Positions 1 to 5,249 of a DNA stretch of 5,249 nucleotides are shown in pieces. The notes beneath the pieces were generated by a model. The model saw only the letters and a program-made list of their open reading frames with translations. It made no database searches and was not told the DNA's origin. Position 1 is the stretch's first letter, and every line of letters begins with the position of its first letter. Source of the DNA: Atopobium sp. (GTDB lineage: Bacteria; Actinomycetota; Coriobacteriia; Coriobacteriales; Atopobiaceae); the NCBI GenBank assembly GCA_015259105.1, contig JABZGZ010000075.1, positions 1 through 5,249 on the forward strand. Direction: 5' to 3'. The translations under genes were made by a program, and so were the position numbers.

Positions 1-30
1 ACACGCTGCAGAATCATAATCACCCGTATA

Positions 31-76
31 TGAACTGCCTCCCATTTCTTATGTCCAAGAAATAGGAGGCAGTTCA
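31..76 (-). repeat. 46-bp palindromic repeat, copy 1 (3' end of the glf-glycosyltransferase operon)
   Basis: Two 20-nt arms (31-50 and 57-76) are reverse complements except at one pair (43/64), and they enclose a 6-nt loop (51-56). Strand is given in the sense that aligns base for base with the copy at 5090-5135. In that sense, which is the reading direction of the glycosyltransferase upstream, the odd pair is a tolerated U-G and the loop reads GGACAT. The hairpin starts 37 nt past the glycosyltransferase stop. No U-tract follows, so it is not a classical intrinsic terminator. It could be a REP/MITE-like non-autonomous element, an mRNA 3'-end stabiliser, or an unconventional terminator. The structure is seen directly; the role is inferred. 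Confidence 0.93.
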
Positions 77-113
77 GGATACGAGGGTTTTGCTTTTAGA
101 TTTGAAAGAACAT

Positions 114-1148
114 TTAGTTGAACTTAACAACCTTCTGAGCCACACGGTAACCACCAATAGTGACTGTCTTGCCAATCTTGCCAGGAAGGTTTGTAGCAGT
201 GCCTACAAGACCGTAGCGAGCCTTGCGGTACATCTTCTTGTCATAAGCGCGAAGCTCATCCCAGAGCTCCTCCAACTGATCCATGGCATCCTCGCGGTCG
301 CTCATCTTAGAGAAGACTGAGCAGATAGCCATGATGATAGTGAAGTAACTCATCATGTACGTCTGAAGACGTGGAGAAGAGATGTCGTCGTAGATGTGAT
401 ATGCGTGCATCATATTGCGCGCTACGCGCCAATAATGATCAACGCGACTTGTTAAGACCTTCTCGTTAACTGATTGATCATCTCGACCGATGAAGTAACG
501 ATATAAATCAACGTCAACATAGTAGATAGTCTTTACCTTAGGGAATGGAACGTAGGCATAGACGTTATCCACATAGAAGGTATGCTCAGGCATCTGGATA
601 TTTGCAGAGCGCAGAACCTCAACGCGGTAGGTAATTGCGTGCATCAAAAGGTACTGAGACAGCTTGAAGCGGCCAATCTCTTCCCAGCCAATAATCTTGT
701 TGGTAGGAACAGCATCGCGATAGTCTACAAAGTTTTGGGTATTATCCTCAACGTGCTCGTAGACGTAGTTGGAGAGTACCAGGTCAACAGGATTATCAGA
801 GGCAATAAAGGTGCGGAGCTGCTGAAGGAAGGTCTTCAGAGCGTCCCCGTCTACCCAGTCATCTGAATCAATGTTTTTGAAGTACACACCGTCAGCATGA
901 GAAACAGCCTTCATAACAGCAATGCCGTGGCCGCCGTTTTCCTGATGGACTGCCTTAATGATGTTGGGGTAACGCTCCTGCCAAGCGTCAGCTTTAGCGG
1001 CAGTATCATCCTTTACAGAGCCGTCATCAACAATAACAATCTGCACGTCATCAGCATAATCAGAGCCCTCAAGAATAGACTCAATACAGTGATCCATGTA
1101 CTCCGAAGAGTTATAGCATGGGATGCCAAAGGTGATTGTCTTTTTCAT
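114..1148 (-). CDS. Family 2 glycosyltransferase (GT-A fold), probably cell-surface polysaccharide synthesis
   Basis: This 344-residue protein is predicted to transfer a sugar from a nucleotide-sugar donor to a glycan acceptor at the cytoplasmic face of the membrane. The N-terminal 110 residues are a typical GT2 domain. They include a start strand with PCYN (10-13), the nucleotide-binding VDDGS (40-44), ENGGHG (70-75), and the metal-binding DSDDW (94-98). The middle and C-terminal parts are less conserved. I see no clear transmembrane segment, but the last 42 residues are strongly basic (about ten Lys/Arg, almost no acidic residues), which could hold the enzyme on membrane phospholipid. The ATG start is supported by an AGGGGG ribosome site at 1154-1159 that overlaps the glf stop codon, so translation is probably coupled to glf. 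The pairing suggests, but does not prove, that it is a galactofuranosyltransferase. Donor and acceptor cannot be read from the sequence. The family call is sure; the substrate is not. Confidence 0.93.
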   Translation of the reverse strand: MKKTITFGIPCYNSSEYMDHCIESILEGSDYADDVQIVIVDDGSVKDDTAAKADAWQERYPNIIKAVHQENGGHGIAVMKAVSHADGVYFKNIDSDDWVDGDALKTFLQQLRTFIASDNPVDLVLSNYVYEHVEDNTQNFVDYRDAVPTNKIIGWEEIGRFKLSQYLLMHAITYRVEVLRSANIQMPEHTFYVDNVYAYVPFPKVKTIYYVDVDLYRYFIGRDDQSVNEKVLTSRVDHYWRVARNMMHAYHIYDDISSPRLQTYMMSYFTIIMAICSVFSKMSDREDAMDQLEELWDELRAYDKKMYRKARYGLVGTATNLPGKIGKTVTIGGYRVAQKVVKFN

Positions 1149-1157
1149 GCAAGCCCC

Positions 1158-2360
1158 CTATGCCTGATGAGCAATGAGCTCGTCAGAAAGTTCCAGTGCA
1201 GACGCAACAACGCCATCCATGTCATAGTAGCGGTACTCAGCAAGACGGCCGACTGCGTGGAAGTTCAGAATGCCAGAAGTGCGCTCTTTGTAAGAGCGAT
1301 AGAGCTCCTGATTTTCTGGCTCAAGAATAGCGTAATAAGGAGTCTGGCCACTCTCTGGAACATATGCATGTGAGTATTCACGCATGATGGTTGTTTTACC
1401 AGGAAGAACCTGACCAGTCATGTTCTTAAACTCAGTGATGCGAGTAAAGTCCTCACTGGTGGTGTAATTAACGGTACCAACAGGCTGGAACTGATCTTGG
1501 TCAAGCGTCTCAAACTGCATATCAAGCGTACGATATGGCAGAGCGCCCTGATCAAGGTTGAAGAGCTCATCCAGAGGACCGGTATAGATTACCTCACCTG
1601 CAAATGGTTTCTCGCAAACAGCCACGTTAGAAGCGGTGAGCTTCATGATGTCACGGACATCAACATCTAGGAAGACGTCAATCAAATCATGGTCAAGCAT
1701 GTTCTCGAAGAGCTTGGTGTAGCCCTCTTTTGGCATACCCTGATAGGTTGCACCTGGGAAGTAACGGTCATCGTCACCAACAAAAATTGGAACGCGACCT
1801 GTGATGGACTTATCAATCTGATCTGGAGTCTTTCCCCACTGCTTCATGGTGTAGTGGAGGAAAACATTCTCGTAAACGTAGTCGGCAATCTCTTCCAGAT
1901 CTGGATCGTTCTTCTCGCGAAGCTCCATGATAGGAACTTTGACGTTCTCACCAAACGTGAGAACCAGCTTCTGATAGAGCTTCTCACCACGCTCTTCACC
2001 AAAAGCAAGCTTCAAAGACTGGTGATTAAAAGGAACAGGCATCAGCTGACCATTAATATTAGCCAGAACTTTGTGCTGGTAGTTAGTCCACTCGGTAAAA
2101 CGCGAGAGGAACTGGTGAACGCGGTCACTCATGGTGTGATAGATGTGTGGACCGTACTCGTGAACAAGGACGCCTGCATCATCAAGGCGATCGTAAGCGT
2201 TACCGGCAATGTGGTTTCTGCGCTCAAAGATTGCTACTTTTGAATTGCAGTTTTCTGCCATACGACGAGCAACAACTGCGCCTGCATAGCCAGCACCGAC
2301 AACAATAACATCATAGTTGTCAGGGTTAAAGCCAACAGGAAGACCATGATTGATAGACAT
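1158..2360 (-). CDS. glf: UDP-galactopyranose mutase
   Basis: This flavoenzyme interconverts UDP-galactopyranose and UDP-galactofuranose in the cytoplasm, supplying the furanose donor for surface polysaccharides. The 400-residue protein opens with an FAD-binding Rossmann motif VVGAGYAG (20-27). It continues with FERR (45-48, the acidic residue expected to hold the ribose), HIAGNAYD (50-57) and GPHIYHT (70-76). TMKQWGK (171-177) and TGRVP (187-191) contain the tryptophan and arginine that contact substrate in the family. The C-terminal GRLAEYRYYDMDG (371-383) is the second FAD-contact signature. Length is within the usual range, with a roughly 14-residue N-terminal extension before the first strand. 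The ATG is supported by GGAGG (2366-2370) at 5-nt spacing. It is the first gene of a two-gene unit with the glycosyltransferase, 9 nt apart. The family key residues I looked for are present and the frame is intact. Confidence 0.97.
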   Translation of the reverse strand: MSINHGLPVGFNPDNYDVIVVGAGYAGAVVARRMAENCNSKVAIFERRNHIAGNAYDRLDDAGVLVHEYGPHIYHTMSDRVHQFLSRFTEWTNYQHKVLANINGQLMPVPFNHQSLKLAFGEERGEKLYQKLVLTFGENVKVPIMELREKNDPDLEEIADYVYENVFLHYTMKQWGKTPDQIDKSITGRVPIFVGDDDRYFPGATYQGMPKEGYTKLFENMLDHDLIDVFLDVDVRDIMKLTASNVAVCEKPFAGEVIYTGPLDELFNLDQGALPYRTLDMQFETLDQDQFQPVGTVNYTTSEDFTRITEFKNMTGQVLPGKTTIMREYSHAYVPESGQTPYYAILEPENQELYRSYKERTSGILNFHAVGRLAEYRYYDMDGVVASALELSDELIAHQA

Positions 2361-2365
2361 GTAAA

Positions 2366-2370
2366 CCTCC
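2366..2370 (-). promoter_or_regulatory. Ribosome binding site of glf
   Basis: Read on the minus strand this is GGAGG, five nucleotides before the ATG at 2360. It fixes the start of glf and argues for the short N-terminal extension being real. Confidence 0.85.
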
Positions 2371-2373
2371 GTG

Positions 2374-2389
2374 TGCGCCTAAGTGCGCA
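2374..2389 (-). repeat. Small inverted and direct repeat in the glf leader
   Basis: TGCGC (2374-2378) and GCGCA (2385-2389) form a 5-bp GC-rich stem with a 6-nt loop. The hexamer GTGCGC also occurs as a direct repeat at 2373-2378 and 2383-2388, one helical turn apart. It lies just upstream of the glf ribosome site, so it could be a small leader hairpin or a pair of protein-binding sites. The stem is short and may be chance. Confidence 0.3.
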
Positions 2390-2409
2390 GGATTTGTATG
2401 TAAAACTTC

Positions 2410-2440
2410 ACTCATTTTAACACGTGGCCATAAAGTGAGT
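2410..2440. promoter_or_regulatory. Operator-like inverted repeat in the divergent glf/pta intergenic region
   Basis: The arms ACTCATTTTA (2410-2419) and TAAAGTGAGT (2431-2440) pair at 9 of 10 positions, with a G-T at the tenth. They flank an 11-nt centre that contains the palindrome CACGTG (2421-2426). The site lies about 50-80 bp upstream of the glf start and some 95 bp upstream of the pta -10 box. It is placed better to control glf, or to be a binding site shared by the two divergent units. The repeat is seen; the regulatory role is inferred. Confidence 0.45.
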
Positions 2441-2491
2441 CATGCGGGGCACAAAGCTCGCCGTTAGGCGTAAAATATGCAACTAGTGTGA

Positions 2492-2501
2492 AAATGCATT
2501 T
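2492..2501. promoter_or_regulatory. 10-bp perfect palindrome upstream of the pta promoter
   Basis: AAATGCATTT is a perfect palindrome about 33 bp before the proposed -10 box of pta, so it would lie just upstream of the -35 position. It could be a transcription factor site or simply AT-rich chance. Confidence 0.25.
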
Positions 2502-2533
2502 CTTAGCTCTTTATGTCTGACTTTTATACAAAC

Positions 2534-2539
2534 TATAAG
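2534..2539 (+). promoter_or_regulatory. Likely -10 box of the pta promoter
   Basis: TATAAG matches the sigma-70 -10 consensus at five of six positions and lies 58 nt before the pta start. No good -35 hexamer is found at 16-18 nt spacing (TTATGT at 2511-2516 is the nearest). A second weaker candidate, TATACA, is at 2525-2530. The promoter may therefore need an activator or upstream elements. Confidence 0.45.
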
Positions 2540-2597
2540 TTGAGAAGTGCAAAACTCAACGAGGCATAGATATCAACTTATGATTGGAGCACGACAC

Positions 2598-3578
2598 ATG
2601 AGCAAGTTTCTTGACCGTATGAAAGAAACCGCTAAATCCGACGTGAAGACTATTGTTCTTCCTGAGGGCGAGGACCAGCGTACCATCGATGCAGCTCAGA
2701 AGATTGTTGCAGAAGGTATTGCAAAGGTCATTATTCTTGGCGATCCTGAGCAGATTACTGTTCCAGGCGCAACTGTGGTAGATCCTGCTACTGACGAGCG
2801 CCATGAGGCATATGCTCAGAAGTTTGCTGAACTTCGTGCTCGCAAGGGCGTCACCATTGAGGAAGCTCGCAAGCAGATGAACGACGCTACCTATTTTGCA
2901 ACCATGATGGTCAAGATGGGCGATGCTGACGGTCTGGTTTCTGGCGCTTGCCACTCTACTGCAAACACCTTGAGGCCTGCACTGCAGATCATCAAGACCG
3001 CTCCTGGTACCAAGCTTGTTTCTGCATTCTTTATCATGAGCACTTCAACTGACTTTGGCGAGGACGGCACTCTGCTCTTTGCTGACTGTGGCCTTAACAT
3101 TGATCCATCTGCAGAGGAGCTCTCCGAGATTGCTCTTGCTTCCGCTGATTCTTGGCACGCATTTATGAGCGACGAGCCTCGCGTTGCCATGCTCTCCTAC
3201 TCCACTATGGGATCTGCTGGCGGCGCAACTGCCGAAAAGGTCCAGGAGGCTACAAAGCTTGCTCACGAGAAGAACGCTGAGCTTGCACTCGACGGCGATC
3301 TTCAGCTTGACGCAGCTCTTGTTCCTGAGGTTGGCAAGCTCAAGGCTCCATTCTCTAAGGTAGCAGGAAACGCAAACATCCTGGTCTTCCCTAACCTTGA
3401 GGCTGGAAACATTGGCTACAAGCTTGTTCAGCGCTTTAGCGGTGCTGAGGCATACGGTCCAATCCTTCAGGGCATTGCTCGTCCTGTTAACGACCTCTCC
3501 CGTGGTTGCTCCGCTGACGATATTGTTGGTGTTGTTGCAATCACTGCTGTTCAGGCTCAGATGGCAGACAACAACTAG
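2598..3578 (+). CDS. pta: Phosphate acetyltransferase (phosphotransacetylase)
   Basis: This cytoplasmic enzyme interconverts acetyl-CoA plus phosphate with acetyl phosphate plus CoA. With acetate kinase it makes ATP during fermentation to acetate. The 326-residue product is the short, single-domain Pta type without the N-terminal regulatory domain of the E. coli enzyme. Signatures include VLPEGEDQRT (20-29), GLVSGACHSTANTLRPALQ (112-130), MLSYSTMGSAGG (198-209), PNLEAGNIGYKL (265-276) and GPILQGIARPVNDLSRG (287-303). By alignment with the Methanosarcina enzyme, S301, R302 and D308 match its catalytic Ser309, Arg310 and Asp316. I start it at the ATG at 2598, with GGAG at 2586-2589 and 8-nt spacing, because this gives the family N-terminus. 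The open frame reaches back to a GTG at 2547 and an ATG at 2580, but neither has a well-placed ribosome site. No acetate kinase gene follows; a terminator ends the unit. Confidence 0.97.
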   Translation: MSKFLDRMKETAKSDVKTIVLPEGEDQRTIDAAQKIVAEGIAKVIILGDPEQITVPGATVVDPATDERHEAYAQKFAELRARKGVTIEEARKQMNDATYFATMMVKMGDADGLVSGACHSTANTLRPALQIIKTAPGTKLVSAFFIMSTSTDFGEDGTLLFADCGLNIDPSAEELSEIALASADSWHAFMSDEPRVAMLSYSTMGSAGGATAEKVQEATKLAHEKNAELALDGDLQLDAALVPEVGKLKAPFSKVAGNANILVFPNLEAGNIGYKLVQRFSGAEAYGPILQGIARPVNDLSRGCSADDIVGVVAITAVQAQMADNN

Positions 3579-3597
3579 TCTTTCTGCTCTTCTAACT

Positions 3598-3606
3598 TGG
3601 TATACT
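3598..3606 (+). promoter_or_regulatory. Extended -10 promoter for the lacX-like/GNAT unit
   Basis: TGGTATACT is an extended -10 element (TGn followed by TATACT, five of six to consensus). The -35 region is poor, as is common with extended -10 promoters. Transcription would begin near 3612-3614, about 40 nt before the next gene, inside the left arm of the pta terminator stem. The new transcript would therefore lack most of that arm and escape termination. The motif is seen; the start site is inferred. Confidence 0.6.
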
Positions 3607-3639
3607 AAGCCAGTCTCAAAAGAGGCTGGCTTATTCTTT
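3606..3639 (+). terminator. Intrinsic terminator of pta
   Basis: A 12-bp stem pairs TAAGCCAGTCTC (3606-3617) with GAGGCTGGCTTA (3622-3633). It has one G-U pair and an AAAA loop, and is followed by the U-rich tail TTCTTT (3634-3639). It starts 28 nt past the pta stop codon, a standard rho-independent arrangement. It ends pta as a single-gene unit. Confidence 0.88.
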
Positions 3640-3642
3640 AGC

Positions 3643-3648
3643 TGGAGG
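3643..3648 (+). promoter_or_regulatory. Ribosome binding site of the LacX-like gene
   Basis: TGGAGG ends five nucleotides before the ATG at 3654. It sets the start and lies just after the terminator tail, consistent with its own short leader. Confidence 0.8.
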
Positions 3649-3653
3649 CATCT

Positions 3654-4553
3654 ATGTCTGAAATTATTTCTATTTCTAACGGCTCTCTTACCGCTTCAAT
3701 TGACACCATGGGCGCACAGCTCATGAGCTTACGCAAAGGTGAGTCAGAATACCTCTGGCAGGGAGATTCCAACTGGTGGCCAAGACGAGCTCCTATCCTC
3801 TTCCCCATTGTTGGCGTTCTCACAGACGGTGAAGCAGAGTCTGCAGAAGGTACCATCTCTCTTGCGCGTCACGGACTTGCTCGCCTCAAACAGTTTGAGG
3901 TTGTCGAGCAGAGCACCTCTTCTGTAACGCTCCAGCTAAAAAGTACCGAAGAGACCCGCAAGGCTTACCCCTATGACTTTGAACTTAGACTGATTTTCTT
4001 GGTATCTGACGATACGTTGACACAAACATATGAGGTCACCAATACGGGAAACGTTGTACTGCCGTTCACTCTTGGTGCGCATCCTGCGTTCAACATTCCT
4101 GTACCGGGTGTTGGAGCGGCCTCTTTGGACCAGTATCGCCTCTTGTTTACGCGATCCTGGACCAGCTTTGGCCCTTCCATTACTGATGAGGGTCTATGTG
4201 ACTACGCGACTCCACAAAGGCTTGTTGTGGACTCTGATACGCTTCTCCTGTCTTGGGAGCTTATTGATTGCGAGAAGACCATCACACTTGAGGATGTTCC
4301 CGATAGGCGTATTACACTTGCGGCTAGCACAGAAGCTCCTTCTGCGGTTCATGGTATTCAAATGGATTTTGAAGGCTTTGATTATTTGGGCATTTGGAGT
4401 GCTGCTCCTGGTTGTCCATTTGTTGCTCTTGAGCCATGGTGTGGCATTGCAGATACCGTTGACACTGATGGCGTCTTTGAGCACAAGCCAGGTATCATAA
4501 GCCTTGAGCCTGGCCAAAGTATAGCTAAAACATTGAATATCAGGGTCTTCTAA
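3654..4553 (+). CDS. Aldose 1-epimerase family protein, LacX type (galactose mutarotase-like)
   Basis: This 299-residue protein fits the LacX branch of the galactose mutarotase-like beta-sandwich family, whose members interconvert alpha and beta anomers of sugars or bind sugars or sugar phosphates. Seen in order: the N-terminal strand pattern GSLTASIDTMGAQLMSL (10-26), EYLWQGD (32-38), a WP-RRAPILFP segment (42-51), HGLAR (73-77), GAHPAFNIP (141-149) and FVALEPWCGIAD (256-267). H73, H143 and E260 sit where the family has its sugar-binding and catalytic histidines and the glutamate base, so an active mutarotase is plausible. The true substrate of LacX-type proteins is generally unsettled, and none can be read here. 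A GGAGG ribosome site 5 nt upstream supports the start. The stop codon overlaps the start of the GNAT gene by one base. Family call confident; physiological role open. Confidence 0.92.
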   Translation: MSEIISISNGSLTASIDTMGAQLMSLRKGESEYLWQGDSNWWPRRAPILFPIVGVLTDGEAESAEGTISLARHGLARLKQFEVVEQSTSSVTLQLKSTEETRKAYPYDFELRLIFLVSDDTLTQTYEVTNTGNVVLPFTLGAHPAFNIPVPGVGAASLDQYRLLFTRSWTSFGPSITDEGLCDYATPQRLVVDSDTLLLSWELIDCEKTITLEDVPDRRITLAASTEAPSAVHGIQMDFEGFDYLGIWSAAPGCPFVALEPWCGIADTVDTDGVFEHKPGIISLEPGQSIAKTLNIRVF

Positions 4554-5047
4554 TGCACATTAGAAGAGCTGCTGCTAAAGACCTCAGCGCTGTTGCAGAT
4601 TTGTACGACACAGGTCGTCAGACTATGTATCAGCAAAATAACACGTTTCAATGGAATGAGAACTATCCTCTTTTAGAAGACGCTGTTGCTGATTATGAAA
4701 GATGTGGCCTTTTTGTAGTCTGTGAAGAAAATAAACCAGAAGAAATTCTTGGTTGTTTCTCACTCTTGCCTGGCCCTGACGAGGCATACGTCAATATTGC
4801 TGAAGGCGCTTGGATAAACAGCCTGGATTACGTTGTTATTCACCGAGTGGCTGTTAAATATACAGGTCACGGAATTGCTTCTTTTATATTCAATTGGATT
4901 TGCGAAAACTATTCAAACGTTCGCGCAGATACTCATGAAGCAAATGTCGCTATGACTACAACACTCACACATGCTGGATTTGTGTATTGCGGCAAGGTAG
5001 TTGGACACGATAAAACACCTCGTGACGCATTTCATTTTGTAGCCTAA
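4553..5047 (+). CDS. GNAT-family N-acetyltransferase
   Basis: A 164-residue single-domain GNAT protein, expected to move an acetyl group from acetyl-CoA to an amine or protein. The N-terminal MHIRRAAAKDLSAVADLY is the usual first strand and helix. VVIHRVAVKYTGHGIASFI (94-112) is motif A, with the pyrophosphate-binding loop at K102-A109 (TGHGIA). RADTHEANVAM (124-134) and AGFVYCGKV (141-149) are the C-terminal strand and fold-closing region. Length is normal and the frame is intact. Translation starts on the ATG of TAATG, sharing one base with the preceding stop. AGGG at 4542-4545, inside the upstream gene, is a weak ribosome site, so it is probably translationally coupled. It seems somewhat AT-richer than its neighbours. 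Substrate unknown; many close relatives are annotated only as GNAT. Confidence 0.9.
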   Translation: MHIRRAAAKDLSAVADLYDTGRQTMYQQNNTFQWNENYPLLEDAVADYERCGLFVVCEENKPEEILGCFSLLPGPDEAYVNIAEGAWINSLDYVVIHRVAVKYTGHGIASFIFNWICENYSNVRADTHEANVAMTTTLTHAGFVYCGKVVGHDKTPRDAFHFVA

Positions 5048-5089
5048 TAGACAGCGAGAAACGCTTTGAACAAAAAGAGAGCCTGTGAA

Positions 5090-5135
5090 TGAACTGTCTC
5101 CCATTTCTTGGACACGAGAAATGGGAGACAGTTCA
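5090..5135 (+). repeat. 46-bp palindromic repeat, copy 2 (3' end of the LacX-like/GNAT operon)
   Basis: The outer 19 bp pair perfectly (5090-5108 with 5117-5135). A twentieth U-G pair (5109/5116) closes a 6-nt loop GGACAC (5110-5115). It is the same length as the copy at 31-76 and 41 of 46 bases agree when both are read in the sense of the gene upstream. It begins 42 nt after the GNAT stop codon. No U-tract follows (AAACACACC), so it is not a standard intrinsic terminator, although no other terminator is visible for this operon. Confidence 0.93.
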
Positions 5136-5150
5136 AAACACACCTAAGTC

Positions 5151-5212
5151 AGATAATCTGTCAAAAAGACGTATACATTACGCAGAAATTACCACAAACA
5201 TGCAGATTATCT
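5151..5212. repeat. Spaced 10-bp perfect inverted repeat near the window end
   Basis: AGATAATCTG (5151-5160) is the exact reverse complement of CAGATTATCT (5203-5212), 42 nt apart. Each half contains a near-palindrome (AGAT-n-ATCT), so they could be two dimer binding sites upstream of a gene beyond the window. A possible -10 box (TAAAAT, 5225-5230) follows the second copy. The remaining sequence from 5136 to 5249 has no gene that I can support. Confidence 0.4.
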
Positions 5213-5249
5213 TTATTAGATGTGTAAAATGCCCGCATCTGAACAGAAT

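Noticed and set aside
582..1373. Plus-strand open frames (582-866, 897-1373) opposite the glycosyltransferase and the end of glf
   Set aside because: They are shadows of minus-strand genes whose frames carry conserved motifs. The translations resemble no protein.
1689..2243. 184-codon open frame on the plus strand inside glf
   Set aside because: It is antisense to a gene with clear UDP-galactopyranose mutase motifs. Its translation has no recognisable domain or ribosome site.
2459..2470. CGCC-GTTA-GGCG hairpin, and its TTAGGCG matching CGCCTAA at 2376-2382
   Set aside because: The stem is 4 bp and the distant 7-mer match is 81 bp away. Both are expected by chance at this scale.
2547..2597. 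Upstream GTG (2547) or ATG (2580) as the start of pta
   Set aside because: The added residues are not part of the Pta family N-terminus and neither start has a properly spaced ribosome site. GTG at 2547 would also lie within about 10 nt of the proposed -10 box.
4030..4517. Open frames 4030-4500 (plus) and 4194-4517 (minus) within the LacX-like gene
   Set aside because: They overlap a gene with clear HPAFN and LEPW motifs in another frame, and have no independent support.
5053..5065. AGCG/CGCT mini-hairpin followed by TT as a terminator for the GNAT gene
   Set aside because: The stem is only 4 bp and the tail has only two or three U residues, too weak to call.
31..5135. CRISPR repeats
   Set aside because: Only two copies about 5 kb apart in opposite orientation, with genes between them rather than spacers.

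Overview
The window carries five protein-coding genes in two divergent groups. It looks like a moderate-GC, fermentative, host-associated bacterium. The proteins (Pta, UDP-galactopyranose mutase, LacX-like mutarotase) and codon use resemble Coriobacteriia of the Atopobium/Lancefieldella/Olsenella kind. That placement is from memory of family sequences, not from a search, and is tentative.

Left half, minus strand: glf (UDP-galactopyranose mutase, 2360-1158) is followed after 9 nt by a GT2 glycosyltransferase (1148-114). Together they form a small cell-surface glycan operon: the first makes the UDP-galactofuranose donor, and the second plausibly transfers a sugar, possibly that one. A divergent intergenic region (2361-2597) separates glf from the right half and holds operator-like inverted repeats and a likely -10 box for pta.

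Right half, plus strand: pta (phosphate acetyltransferase, 2598-3578) ends in a strong intrinsic terminator. The terminator stem overlaps a strong extended -10 element that probably drives the next two genes. These are a LacX-type aldose 1-epimerase family protein (3654-4553) and a GNAT acetyltransferase (4553-5047), joined by a TAATG stop/start overlap.

The most unusual feature is a pair of 46-bp near-perfect palindromes, at 31-76 and 5090-5135. They belong to one family (41 of 46 bases identical) and lie in inverted orientation to each other. Each begins about 40 nt past the stop codon of the last gene of its transcription unit, so both are transcribed in the same sense. Every stem difference between the copies keeps pairing as RNA in that sense only (one full C-G/T-A covariation and two U-G/standard-pair changes). 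This points to a conserved mRNA 3'-end hairpin or a REP/MITE-like element maintained as RNA. I see no tRNA, rRNA, CRISPR array, transposase or phage gene.
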